This document shows positions 17,574-25,606 of a DNA stretch of 44,302 bases, one piece after another. The notes beneath the pieces were generated by a model. The model did not search any database. It was not told the DNA's origin and saw only the letters and a program-made list of their open reading frames with translations. The DNA comes from Streptomyces hayashii (lineage in GTDB: Bacteria; Actinomycetota; Actinomycetes; Streptomycetales; Streptomycetaceae): assembly GCF_024539815.1 (NCBI RefSeq), contig NZ_JAHHIU010000094.1:1-44302 (forward strand), read 5' to 3'. Position numbers and translations under genes: made by a program. How positions within the stretch are numbered: position 1 is the stretch's first letter; the number at the start of each line of letters is the position of its first letter.

Positions 17574-18662
17574 ATGGACGCGTACGACGGAGGCTCCGGC
17601 GCTCCACAGGGGCGCAGCGGATCGGGGGAGGCGCAGCCGCCGCCCGGCGAGGACGCCCTTCCCGGCGGCGCCTTGCCCGTCCCGCGATCCGAACTCCCGC
17701 CCCCTGAGGCCGGACCGCGCGCCGAACCCGGTGAAACCGGGGCCGCAGGCCCGGAGGCCGGACAGCCTGAGGCCGGACGTCCCGAGGCCGACGTCGCCGC
17801 CGAGGCCGAAGCCCCCGAGGCGGGCAACCCTGCGCCGGGTGAGCGGGAGGCCATCGCTCCTGAGGCCGGTGACCCGGCGGTGAGTGCGTCGGAGGCCGGT
17901 GGTCCGGGGATGAGTGCGTCGGAGGCCGGTGGTCCGGGGGTGAGTGCGTCGGAGGCCGGTGGTCCGGGGGTGAGTGCGTCGGAGGCCGGTGACCCGGTGG
18001 ACGGTCCCCTTGAGCCCCGCACCGGTGTGGCGCCCCTCTCCCCGCGTTATCAGGTCTGCGCCGCGCTGGCGCTCGCCGTCGTCGCGGTCACCGTCTGCCT
18101 ACAGGTCGGGATGGTGTTCCTGCACGTCGCGCCGTCGAACACCGTCACCAAGGCGCACGGCAAGGCGATCGACGACTGGATCTACCCGGAGTTCGAGCAG
18201 AACTGGAAGCTGTTCGCGCCGAACCCGCTCCAGCAGAACATCTCCGTCCAGGTCCGCGCCCAGGTGCGCACCGAGGACGGCGGATCGCGGACCACGGGCT
18301 GGTACGACCTGTCCGCGCAGGACGGCCGGGCGATCGACGGCAATCTGCTGCCGAGCCACACCGAGCAGAACGAGCTGCGCCGTGCGTGGGACTTCTTCAC
18401 CGCGACGCACGACAACGACAACCGCTCGGCCGGCGTCCGGGGCGCCCTCGCCGAGACGTATCTGCGCCGCATCGTGGTGCTGCGGCTGGAGCGCGGCGGC
18501 GCGGCCGCCGACGGCGTCGTCGAGCGGGTCCAGGTCCGCTCCCGGACCACCAATGTGACCCCGCCGAAGTGGAGCACCGAGAAGGTGTCGACGAGCCCCG
18601 TGTACCGCGAACTGTCCTGGTGGTCGGTGCCGGACGGCGCGACTGAGGGAGGCACGAGGTGA
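17574..18662 (+). CDS. DUF5819 family protein with a low-complexity N-terminus
   Basis: A protein of about 362 residues. The first about 150 are Glu/Ala/Gly/Pro-rich and disordered, including four copies of a 10-residue unit (VSASEAGGPG) encoded by 30-bp repeats. A membrane segment follows (CAALALAVVAVTVCLQVGMVF), then an outer domain with NWKLFAPNPLQQNISVQV, the hallmark of DUF5819. The function is unknown. It overlaps the HTTM gene by four bases (GTGA); DUF5819 and HTTM proteins are natural neighbours, so they likely form one membrane complex. I prefer the ATG at 17574, after GGGGAACGGGGCGGA. An ATG at 17544 in the same frame has no ribosome site. Confidence 0.8.
   Translation: MDAYDGGSGAPQGRSGSGEAQPPPGEDALPGGALPVPRSELPPPEAGPRAEPGETGAAGPEAGQPEAGRPEADVAAEAEAPEAGNPAPGEREAIAPEAGDPAVSASEAGGPGMSASEAGGPGVSASEAGGPGVSASEAGDPVDGPLEPRTGVAPLSPRYQVCAALALAVVAVTVCLQVGMVFLHVAPSNTVTKAHGKAIDDWIYPEFEQNWKLFAPNPLQQNISVQVRAQVRTEDGGSRTTGWYDLSAQDGRAIDGNLLPSHTEQNELRRAWDFFTATHDNDNRSAGVRGALAETYLRRIVVLRLERGGAAADGVVERVQVRSRTTNVTPPKWSTEKVSTSPVYRELSWWSVPDGATEGGTR
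17881..18000 (+). repeat. Four tandem 30-bp repeats inside the DUF5819 gene
   Basis: Four head-to-tail copies start TGAGTGCGTCGGAGGCCGGT. The first three are nearly identical, and the last diverges at its 3' end (GACCCGGTGG). The period is a multiple of three, so the frame is kept and copy number may vary between strains. Confidence 0.95.
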
Positions 18663-19945
18663 ACCGGTTCTCCTTGTCGGTGTCCGCCGGCATCGCCCGT
18701 GTCACGGAGTCGGCGTTCGGGCCGTACCAGAGCGCTGTGGTCCGCATCGGATTCAGCGTGACCTGGCTGCTGTTCCTGTTGCGCGAGTTCCCCCACCGTG
18801 AGGAGCTCTACGGTCCCGACGGCCCCTGGAACTGGGAGCTGGCCCGGCAGCTCATCGACTCCAACGGGGCGTTCACCGCCTTGATGTGGTCCGACGGGCG
18901 GGGCTGGTTCGAGTTCGTGTACGCGCTCGCCGTGCTCTCCAGCGCGCTGCTGCTGCTGGGCTGGCGCACCCGGGCGATGTCGGTGCTGTTCATGGTCGGC
19001 GTGCTGTCGCTGCAGAACCGCAGTGTCTTCGTCGGCGACGGCGGCGACAACGTCCTGCACCTGATGTCGATCTACCTGGTCTTCATGCGCTGCGGCCGGG
19101 TGTGGTCGCTGGACGCGCGACGGGCCCGGCGCGGGCAGGAGGCACGCGCGCGGGGTGAGCGGGTCACGGACCGGGTCGGCCCCGCGCTGTGGGCCGTGGC
19201 CGGGTGCGCACTGGTCACGGTGACCGCCGCGGACCGTTTCCACAGCGAGTGGACCATTCCGGCGCTTCTGTGGGCGGCGTGGTGCGCGCAGGGGCTGTGG
19301 TGGGCCGCCGGGCGGCTGAGGAAGTCGGCGGAGCCGCGAATCCTGTTCGACGTGATCGGCAACGTCCTGCACAACGGCGCCATGGTCGTGATCATGGTCG
19401 AGGCCTGTCTGATCTACGCGACGGCCGGCTGGTACAAGATCCAGGGCTCCCGCTGGCAGGACGGCACCGCCGTGTACTACCCGCTGCACCTGGACTACTT
19501 CTCACCCTGGCCGATGCTCGCCGACCTGCTGTCGGCCAGCGGCACGATGGTCATGATCGCCACCTACGGGACCGTCATCGTGCAGGTCGCCTTCCCGTTC
19601 ACTCTCTTCAACCGGCGGCTGAAGAACGTCCTGCTGGCGGTGATGATGACCGAGCACGCGGTGATCGCCGTCGTGCTGGGACTGCCGTTCTTCTCGCTGG
19701 CGATGATCGCGACCGATGCCGTCTTCCTGCCCACTCCGTTCCTGCACCGGCTCGGCGGCTGGGCGGCACGCGCGCGTGAGCGACTGTTCTCCGGCGACGG
19801 CGACGGCGACGGCAGCGGGGTCGGGGACGGCAGCGGGGTCGGGGACGGGAACGGGAACCGGGGCGGCAGCGGGAGCCGCAAGGCCGTGCCGGAGCCGACG
19901 GACGAGGAAGGCTCCCCGCCCGCGCGCGTAGGGTTCACGGCATGA
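18659..19945 (+). CDS. HTTM-domain membrane protein (vitamin K-dependent gamma-carboxylase-like)
   Basis: A 428-residue polytopic membrane protein with HTTM-domain features: RIGFSVTWLLFLLREF, then NRSVFVGDGGDNVLHLM and ATAGWYKIQGSRWQDGTAVYY. HTTM is the membrane domain shared with eukaryotic vitamin K-dependent gamma-glutamyl carboxylase, but bacterial members mostly lack known substrates. The last 50 residues are a Gly/Asp-rich tail with repeats (GDGSGVGDGSGVGDG). The GTG start overlaps the DUF5819 stop, and its own stop overlaps the ATG of the methyltransferase gene. Pairing with DUF5819 suggests a shared role at the membrane; no carboxylation substrate is seen nearby. Confidence 0.87.
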   Translation: MNRFSLSVSAGIARVTESAFGPYQSAVVRIGFSVTWLLFLLREFPHREELYGPDGPWNWELARQLIDSNGAFTALMWSDGRGWFEFVYALAVLSSALLLLGWRTRAMSVLFMVGVLSLQNRSVFVGDGGDNVLHLMSIYLVFMRCGRVWSLDARRARRGQEARARGERVTDRVGPALWAVAGCALVTVTAADRFHSEWTIPALLWAAWCAQGLWWAAGRLRKSAEPRILFDVIGNVLHNGAMVVIMVEACLIYATAGWYKIQGSRWQDGTAVYYPLHLDYFSPWPMLADLLSASGTMVMIATYGTVIVQVAFPFTLFNRRLKNVLLAVMMTEHAVIAVVLGLPFFSLAMIATDAVFLPTPFLHRLGGWAARARERLFSGDGDGDGSGVGDGSGVGDGNGNRGGSGSRKAVPEPTDEEGSPPARVGFTA

Positions 19946-20742
19946 CCGACCCCGTGACCGCCGACCGCGATCCCCTCGGCCGGTGGCGCAGGCTCGTCGA
20001 CGGCGCCGTGCTGCTCGACGGCTTTCACGCCCTCAAGCACGCCGTGCGTTTCGGGGCCGAGATCCCGGTGGCGGTCGCCGTCGACCGGCGTGCGGCCCTC
20101 GCCCTCGCCGAGGAACTCGCTCCCGACGTGCGCGAGACGCTGGACGTGCTGCTGACGGAGGTCGCGGAGGCGACGTACGCCTCCCTGGTGCCGCGCCCGC
20201 ATCCCACAGCGGTGGCCGCCCTGGCCGTGCGACCCACGCGCGCGGCCAACCTGGAGCGGCTGGGGCGCGCAGGCCGGACCGCCCCTGTCGTGGTCCTCGA
20301 CCACCCGCGCAACCTCGGCAACGCGGGAGCGGTGATCCGGCTGGCCGCCGGGTTCGGGGCGACCGGAGTGGTCACCACGGGCACGCTCGACCCCTGGCAT
20401 CCGACCGTGCTGCGCGGCGGGGCGGGGCTGCACTTCGCGACCGCCGTCGAGCGGATCGCCGTCGACGAACTGCCCGCCGGCCCCGTGTTCGCCCTCGATC
20501 CGGAGGGCGACGACATCCGGGGCGTCAAGCTCCCCGACGACGCCCTCCTCGCGTTCGGCTCGGAGCGCAGCGGGCTCTCCGCCGAACTGCGCGCGCGGGC
20601 CGACCATCTCCTCGCCCTGCCGATGCGCCCCCAGGTCTCCAGCTACAACCTCGCGACCAGTGTGGCCATGACGCTGTACCACTGGAGCGCCTACGGGGAC
20701 ACGTCGACCGGCACGTCGACCGGCACGCCGCCCGTTCCGTAG
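19942..20742 (+). CDS. SpoU/TrmH-family RNA 2'-O-methyltransferase
   Basis: A 266-residue SPOUT-class methyltransferase that would transfer a methyl group from S-adenosylmethionine to a ribose in tRNA or rRNA. The three SpoU motifs are present: HPRNLGNAGAVIRLA with its catalytic Asn/Arg, LAFGSERSGLS, and SYNLATSVAMTLYHW, which forms the knot. About 110 N-terminal residues form a substrate-binding extension. The target base cannot be read from sequence. It is the third gene of the DUF5819-HTTM operon by a 4-base overlap and ends in a Thr/Ser/Gly repeat tail. Confidence 0.92.
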   Translation: MTDPVTADRDPLGRWRRLVDGAVLLDGFHALKHAVRFGAEIPVAVAVDRRAALALAEELAPDVRETLDVLLTEVAEATYASLVPRPHPTAVAALAVRPTRAANLERLGRAGRTAPVVVLDHPRNLGNAGAVIRLAAGFGATGVVTTGTLDPWHPTVLRGGAGLHFATAVERIAVDELPAGPVFALDPEGDDIRGVKLPDDALLAFGSERSGLSAELRARADHLLALPMRPQVSSYNLATSVAMTLYHWSAYGDTSTGTSTGTPPVP

Positions 20743-20758
20743 CCCCTTGGGCCCGCCC

Positions 20759-20785
20759 AGGGACCGCAGGATGCCCTGCGGCCCT
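20759..20785. terminator. Bidirectional terminator between the SpoU gene and paaN
   Basis: An 11-bp stem (AGGG and CCGCAGG pairing with CCTGCGG and CCCT, one bulged A) with a 4-nt loop lies in the 70-base gap between two convergent genes. Confidence 0.7.
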
Positions 20786-20833
20786 CAGGCGTCTCTGCGG
20801 ACCTCTCGGCCCTCAGGCGTCTCTGCGGACCTC
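20779..20833. repeat. 28-bp tandem duplication across the paaN stop codon
   Basis: Two identical 27-base copies (starting CGGCCCTCAGGCGTCTCTGC) lie at 20779-20805 and 20807-20833. The right copy holds the last codons and the stop of paaN, and the left copy repeats them just downstream. Confidence 0.95.
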
Positions 20834-22507
20834 CACCACCCGGAAGCGGTTGGCGACGAACGCGCCGTCGGTGAGGGCTGCGTTGGCCGCGGGGTTGCCG
20901 CCCGAGCCGTGGAAGTCGGAGAAGGCGGCCGTCTGGTTGACGTAGACCCCTCCGGTGAGGTTCAGGGACAGCTGGGCCGCCTCTTCCAGACAGACCTCCT
21001 GGATCGCCTCCTCCACCTCGCCGTCGGTGGTGTACGCGCCGACCGTCATCGCGCCCTTCTCGCGCACCGTGCGCCGCAGCAGGGCGACCGCGTCGGCCGC
21101 CGAGTCGACCGCGACGGCGAAGGAGACCGGGCCGAAGCACTCGCTCATGTAGGCGGCCTCGTCGTCCGGCTTGGCCCCGTCCAGCTTGACGATCACCGGG
21201 GTGCGCACGACGGCGTCCGGGAATTCGGGGTTGCTCACCTCGCGAGAGGCGAGGGCGACCTCGCCGAGGCCCGCCGCCGCCTCAAGTCGCGCCTTGACGT
21301 CAGGGTTCACGATCGCGCCGAGGAGGGCGTTGGCGCGGGCGTCGTCGCCGAGGAGGCCGTCGACCGAGCGGGCGAGGTCGGCGACGACCTGGTCGAAGCT
21401 CTTCGGGCCCTCGTCGGAGCGGATGCCCTCGCGGGGGATCAGCAGGTTCTGGGGGGTGGTGCACATCTGGCCGCTGTACAGGGACAGCGAGAACGCCAGG
21501 TTGGCGAGCATGCCCTTGTAGTTCGCGGTGGAGTGCACGATCACCGTGTTGACGCCGGCCTTCTCGGTGTAGACCTGCGCCTGGCGGGCGTTGGCCTCCA
21601 GCCAGTCGCCGAAGGCCGTGGAGCCGGTGTAGTCGACGATCCTGATCTCGGGTCGGGTCGCCAGGGTCTTGGCGATGCCCTCGCCGGGGCGTTCGGCGGC
21701 CAGCGCCACCAGGTTCGGGTCGAAGCCGGCCGCGGCGAGCACCTCCCGGGCGACGCCCACGGTGAGCGCGAGCGGCAGCACCGCGCGCGGGTGGGGCTTG
21801 ACCAGGACCGCGTTGCCGGTCGCCAGGGAGGCGAACAGGCCCGGGTAGCCGTTCCAGGTGGGGAAGGTGTTGCAGCCGATGAGCAGGGCGATGCCGCGCG
21901 GGACCGGCGTGAAGCTCTTGGTCATCGCGAGGGGGTCCCGCTTGCCCTGGGGCTTGCTCCACTCGGCGGTGCCGGGGGTGCGGACCTGCTCCGCGTACGC
22001 GTAGGCCACCGCTTCCAGACCGCGGTCCTGCGCGTGCGGGCCGCCCGCCTGGAACGCCATCATGAACGCCTGGCCGGAGGTGTGCATGACCGCGTGCGCG
22101 AACTCGTGCGTCCGGTCGCTGATCCGCTTGAGGATCTCCAGACAGACCACCGCGCGGACCTCCGCGCCCGCGTCCCGCCAGGCGCGTCGGCCGGCGTTCA
22201 TGGCGGGCAGCAGCACGTCCACGTCCGCGTGCGGGTACGTCACGCCCAGCTCGACGCCGTACGGCGACGTCTCGCCGCCCACCCAGTCGTCGGTGCCGGG
22301 CTGGCCGAGGTCGAGGCGGGTGTTCAGGACGGCGTCGAACGCGGCCTTGCCGGCCGCCGCGTCCAGGCTGCCGTTCTCCCCGTAGGCCTTGGGGTGTTCC
22401 GGGTGCGGGGACCAGTACGCGCGGGTGCGGATCGCTTCCAGGGCCTGGTCGAGGGTGGGCCGGTGCTGAGCGATCAGAGCGTGCGCGGTCAGTTCGGCGG
22501 CGGCCAT
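20813..22507 (-). CDS. paaN: Phenylacetic acid degradation protein PaaN (aldehyde dehydrogenase superfamily)
   Basis: A 564-residue ALDH-fold protein of the PaaN type, thought to act after ring epoxidation and isomerisation by oxidising the ring-opened aldehyde. It lacks the hydratase domain fused in E. coli PaaZ, so another enzyme must open the ring. Visible motifs are FTPVPRGIALLIGCNTFPTW, the cofactor-binding VDYTGSTAFG, and SLYSGQMCTTPQN with the likely catalytic Cys. It is transcribed away from paaH, with 159 bases between them that hold PaaR-like site 2. The ATG at 22507 is preceded by GAGGAGTTGGTCC on the minus strand. Confidence 0.92.
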   Translation of the reverse strand: MAAAELTAHALIAQHRPTLDQALEAIRTRAYWSPHPEHPKAYGENGSLDAAAGKAAFDAVLNTRLDLGQPGTDDWVGGETSPYGVELGVTYPHADVDVLLPAMNAGRRAWRDAGAEVRAVVCLEILKRISDRTHEFAHAVMHTSGQAFMMAFQAGGPHAQDRGLEAVAYAYAEQVRTPGTAEWSKPQGKRDPLAMTKSFTPVPRGIALLIGCNTFPTWNGYPGLFASLATGNAVLVKPHPRAVLPLALTVGVAREVLAAAGFDPNLVALAAERPGEGIAKTLATRPEIRIVDYTGSTAFGDWLEANARQAQVYTEKAGVNTVIVHSTANYKGMLANLAFSLSLYSGQMCTTPQNLLIPREGIRSDEGPKSFDQVVADLARSVDGLLGDDARANALLGAIVNPDVKARLEAAAGLGEVALASREVSNPEFPDAVVRTPVIVKLDGAKPDDEAAYMSECFGPVSFAVAVDSAADAVALLRRTVREKGAMTVGAYTTDGEVEEAIQEVCLEEAAQLSLNLTGGVYVNQTAAFSDFHGSGGNPAANAALTDGAFVANRFRVVEVRRDA

Positions 22508-22596
22508 GCGGGACCAACTCCTCGTCTTGAGAACTCTCCGTCGAGCTCATGGCCTGGCGGAAACCTGGGCGGGAACAGCCAGTCACCGCTAGAGTA

Positions 22597-22610
22597 ACCG
22601 AACGATCGGT
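22597..22610. promoter_or_regulatory. PaaR-like operator, site 2 (paaN-paaH gap)
   Basis: ACCGAACGATCGGT is an exact fit to ACCGNNCGNNCGGT. It lies midway between the divergent paaN and paaH starts (about 90 and 57 bases), so one bound repressor could control both. Confidence 0.78.
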
Positions 22611-22634
22611 CGGGACAAGGGGGCCTGCCGCATC

Positions 22635-22643
22635 TGTGGAAAA
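22635..22643 (-). promoter_or_regulatory. DnaA-box-like nonamer TTTTCCACA
   Basis: A near-consensus DnaA box (TTTTCCACA on the minus strand) lies 24 bases before the paaH start and 25 bases from PaaR-like site 2. Alone it would be weak. It is listed because the other two PaaR-site regions also have such nonamers. Confidence 0.35.
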
Positions 22644-22666
22644 CCCCGTGCGGGAGGATCGCGCAC

Positions 22667-24181
22667 ATGACAGCACTCGACCTCAGCAGCCCGGTGGCCG
22701 TCGTCGGCACCGGCACCATGGGCCAGGGCATCGCCCAGGTCGCGCTGGTCGCCGGCCACCCCGTGCGGCTGTACGACGCCGTCCCGGGCCGCGCCCGTGA
22801 GGCGGCCGCCGCGATCGGCGCCCGTCTCGACCGGCTCGTCGAGAAGGACCGCCTCGCGGCCGGCGACCGCGACGAGGCACGCGCCCGTCTGCACGCGGCC
22901 CAGGATCTCGCCGACCTCGCCGACTGCTCGCTGGTCGTCGAGGCCGTCGTCGAACGCCTGGAGGTCAAGCAGGAACTGTTCCGGCAGCTGGAGGACGTGG
23001 TCGGCGAGGACTGCCTGCTCGCCACGAACACCTCGTCCCTGTCGGTGACCGCCGTCGGCGGCGCCCTGCGCAACCCCGGCCGGTTCGTGGGCCTGCACTT
23101 CTTCAACCCGGCGCCGCTGCTGCCGCTGGTCGAGGTGGTCTCGGGGTACGCCACCGACGTCACCTCGGCCACGCGCGCGTACGAGACCGCCCGCTCCTGG
23201 GGCAAGACGCCGGTCGCCTGCGCCGACACCCCCGGCTTCATCGTGAACCGCATCGCGCGGCCCTTCTACGCCGAGGCGTTCGCCGTCTACGAGGCGCAGG
23301 GCGCCGACCCGGCCACCATCGACGCCGTGTTGCGCGAGTCGGGCGGCTTCCGGATGGGCGCCTTCGAGCTGACCGACCTGATCGGGCAGGACGTCAACGA
23401 GTCGGTGACGCACTCCGTGTGGCAGTCCTTCTTCCAGGACGCGCGCTTCACGCCCTCGCTCGCCCAGCGCCGCCTCGTCGAGTCGGGCCGGCTCGGCCGC
23501 AAGTCCGGCCAGGGCTGGTACGACTACCGGGAGGGGGCGGAGCCCGCCGAACCGCACACCGCGGAGAAGGCCCAGCCGCCCGCCTACGTCGTCGCCGAGG
23601 GCAACCTGGGCCCCGCCTCGGAACTGCTCGCGCTGATCCGGGAGGCGGGCATCCAGGTCCGCGAGGAGGAAGAGGACCACGGCACCCGGCTCGTGCTGCC
23701 GGGCGACGGGCAGCTCGCGCTCGCCGACGGACAGACCTCCGTGGAGTTCCGGGACGTCGTCTACTTCGACCTCGCTCTGGACTACCGCAAGGCCACCCGC
23801 ATCGCCCTGTCCGCCTCCCAGGACACCAGCCCGCAGACCATGTCCGAGGCGATCGGTCTCTTCCAGGCGCTCGGCAAGGACGTCAGCGTCATCGGGGACG
23901 TTCCCGGCATGATCGTCGCCCGTACGGTCGCCCGGATCGTCGACCTCGCGCACGACGCCGTGGCCAAGGGCGTCGCCACCGAGGAGGACGTCGACACCGC
24001 GATGCGTCTGGGCGTGAACTACCCGCTCGGCCCCTTCGAATGGAGCCGCAGGCTGGGCCGTATGTGGGCCTACTCCCTCCTGGACGACCTGCACGACCGC
24101 GACCCCGGCGGCCGGTACGCGCCGTCCCTCGCGCTGTACCGGCACTCCTACGCCACCGAGAAGCGGGAGGGCGCCTCGTGA
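22667..24181 (+). CDS. paaH: 3-hydroxyacyl-CoA dehydrogenase (PaaH type)
   Basis: A 504-residue NAD-dependent enzyme that oxidises 3-hydroxyadipyl-CoA to 3-oxoadipyl-CoA late in phenylacetate breakdown. The Rossmann motif is VVGTGTMGQGIAQVA (about 10-24). The catalytic His is in VGLHFFNPAPLLPLVE, and DTPGFIVNRI marks the start of the first C-terminal domain. A second copy of that domain occupies about 400-490 (DVPGMIVARTVARIVDLAHD), which is typical of about 500-residue PaaH proteins. The TetR gene follows with a GTGA overlap, so enzyme and repressor are cotranscribed. Confidence 0.93.
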   Translation: MTALDLSSPVAVVGTGTMGQGIAQVALVAGHPVRLYDAVPGRAREAAAAIGARLDRLVEKDRLAAGDRDEARARLHAAQDLADLADCSLVVEAVVERLEVKQELFRQLEDVVGEDCLLATNTSSLSVTAVGGALRNPGRFVGLHFFNPAPLLPLVEVVSGYATDVTSATRAYETARSWGKTPVACADTPGFIVNRIARPFYAEAFAVYEAQGADPATIDAVLRESGGFRMGAFELTDLIGQDVNESVTHSVWQSFFQDARFTPSLAQRRLVESGRLGRKSGQGWYDYREGAEPAEPHTAEKAQPPAYVVAEGNLGPASELLALIREAGIQVREEEEDHGTRLVLPGDGQLALADGQTSVEFRDVVYFDLALDYRKATRIALSASQDTSPQTMSEAIGLFQALGKDVSVIGDVPGMIVARTVARIVDLAHDAVAKGVATEEDVDTAMRLGVNYPLGPFEWSRRLGRMWAYSLLDDLHDRDPGGRYAPSLALYRHSYATEKREGAS

Positions 24182-24828
24182 CCACCGCCAAGCGCGACAC
24201 CTACACACCGGAGACCCTGCTCTCCGTAGCCGTCCAGGTGTTCAACGAGCGCGGCTACGACGGCACCTCCATGGAGCACCTCTCCAGAGCGGCCGGAATC
24301 TCCAAGTCGTCGATCTACCACCACGTCGCCGGCAAGGAGGAACTCCTGCGGCGGGCCGTCAGCCGTGCCCTGGACGGCCTCTTCGGGATCCTCGGCGAGG
24401 AGCACGCGCGCGTGGGGCAGGCCTCGCACCGCCTGGAGTACGTAGTCCGGCGCATGGTCGAGGTGCTGATCGGCGAGCTGCCGTACGTGACGCTGCTGCT
24501 GCGCGTGCGCGGCAACACCGACACCGAGCGGTGGGCCCTGGAACGGCGGCGGGACTTCGACCACCGCGTCGCCGACCTGCTGCGGGCGGCCGCCGACGAC
24601 GGGGACGTCCGCGGCGACATGGAGGTGCGGCTCGCCACCCGGCTGGTCTTCGGAATGATCAACTCGATCGTCGAGTGGTATCGGCCCGGCGGCCGGGGGA
24701 TGGTCGAGAGCGAGGTGGCCGACGCGGTGGTGCGGCTGGTCTTCGAGGGCCTGCGAACGGCCCCGACCGGACCGGCCCCCTCGACCGGACCGGCTTCCTC
24801 GAACGGGCCTGTCCGCCCGACGACCTGA
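24178..24828 (+). CDS. paaR: TetR-family regulator, probable PaaR
   Basis: A 216-residue repressor. The N-terminal helix-turn-helix (about 10-55) reads VFNERGYDGTSMEHLSRAAG then SKSSIYHHVAGKEELL. The C-terminal ligand domain (about 60-195) would bind an acyl-CoA; phenylacetyl-CoA is the ligand of PaaR proteins. It is translated by GTGA overlap from paaH. The ACCG-N6-CGGT palindromes at 17356, 22597 and 25669 are its likely targets, which would give autorepression plus control of paaABCDE, paaN and possibly bkdABC. The tail is a Thr/Pro/Ser repeat (GPAPSTGPASSNGP). Assignment as PaaR is from context and site pattern, not from a unique motif. Confidence 0.85.
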   Translation: MTTAKRDTYTPETLLSVAVQVFNERGYDGTSMEHLSRAAGISKSSIYHHVAGKEELLRRAVSRALDGLFGILGEEHARVGQASHRLEYVVRRMVEVLIGELPYVTLLLRVRGNTDTERWALERRRDFDHRVADLLRAAADDGDVRGDMEVRLATRLVFGMINSIVEWYRPGGRGMVESEVADAVVRLVFEGLRTAPTGPAPSTGPASSNGPVRPTT

Positions 24829-24919
24829 GCTCGCGCGCCCCGAGGCTCAGCCCCGGGGCTCAGCCCCGCGCTCGGCTCCACGCTCAGCCGTGTGGCTCCC
24901 GCGCCTGTGGTTTCCAGGC

Positions 24920-25588
24920 TCAGCCCTGCGGTTCCAGGTCCTCCTCCTCGAACACCAGCAGGGTGCGGGTGCTGAGCACTTCGGGGATCGCCTGGAGCCG
25001 GGTCAGCACCACTTCGCGCAGCGCCCTGTTGTCGGGCGTGTGCACCAGCAGCAGGACGTCGAAGTCGCCTCCGACGAGGGCGATGTGGGAGGCGCCGGGC
25101 AGCTGTCTGAGCTGCTCGCGCACCGTCCGCCAGGAGTTCTGCACGATCTTCAGGGTGATGTAGGCGCTCGTGCCCTGGCCGGCGCGCTCGTGGTTGACGC
25201 GGGCCCCGAAGCCGCGGATGACGCCGTCGTCGATGAGCCGGTTGATCCGCGCATAGGCGTTGGCCCGCGAGACGTGGACCCGCTCGGCGACCGACCGTAT
25301 CGAGGCGCGGCCGTCCGCCTGGAGCATCTGCAGGATGTCCTGGTCGATGGCGTCGAGCGGCCGTGCGGGCGGCAGCGCGGCGGCGGACGGCGGCAAGAGC
25401 CCGGCCGACGGCGCGGGTCCGCCGGACGGCGACGGGCCGGGTCCGCCGGACGGCGGCCCGCCCGACGGCGGGATATCGGTCGCCGGCGCGGGGCCGCTCT
25501 GCGCGGAACTGGTCGGCGAAAGCGCGGCACCGTTCTCCGGCCCCTCGGCCATTTGTTCAGGTGCCATGTCCCCCCGCCTTCCCAGCAT
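24920..25588 (-). CDS. bkdR: Lrp/AsnC-family regulator, probable BkdR
   Basis: A 222-residue regulator. The winged helix-turn-helix lies at about 75-125 (LDAIDQDILQMLQADGRASI, then VSRANAYARINRLIDDGVI). The RAM effector domain (about 140-215) holds SHIALVGGDFDVLLLVHTPD. A long Pro/Gly/Ser-rich N-terminal extension (about 28-72, PPSGGPPSGGPGPSPSGG) is not usual for the family. It is divergent from bkdABC with a 154-base gap, the classic layout for a BkdR-type activator or repressor responding to branched-chain amino acids. Starts at 25588 and 25567 (MAPEQ) are both possible; the second has GGGGGG upstream. Confidence 0.88.
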   Translation of the reverse strand: MLGRRGDMAPEQMAEGPENGAALSPTSSAQSGPAPATDIPPSGGPPSGGPGPSPSGGPAPSAGLLPPSAAALPPARPLDAIDQDILQMLQADGRASIRSVAERVHVSRANAYARINRLIDDGVIRGFGARVNHERAGQGTSAYITLKIVQNSWRTVREQLRQLPGASHIALVGGDFDVLLLVHTPDNRALREVVLTRLQAIPEVLSTRTLLVFEEEDLEPQG

Positions 25589-25605
25589 GGACGTACTGCG
25601 TCCAT
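25587..25605. promoter_or_regulatory. Inverted repeat at the bkdR start
   Basis: ATGGACG-N5-CGTCCAT is a perfect 7-bp repeat with a 5-base spacer, overlapping the upstream bkdR start codon candidate. It could be an Lrp-type autoregulatory site. Confidence 0.4.
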
Positions 25606-25606
25606 C

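Noticed and set aside
17881..18000. CRISPR-like array
   Set aside because: The 30-bp repeats have no spacers and are in frame inside a protein; no cas genes are present.
22589..24208. A 539-codon minus-strand frame opposite paaH
   Set aside because: It is a shadow frame; PaaH has complete Rossmann and catalytic motifs on the plus strand and the overlap with the TetR gene is a typical operon junction.
24829..24919. Terminator between the TetR and Lrp genes
   Set aside because: The gap has several GGCTCAGCC direct copies and a short AGCCCCGGGGCT palindrome, but no stem long enough to call.
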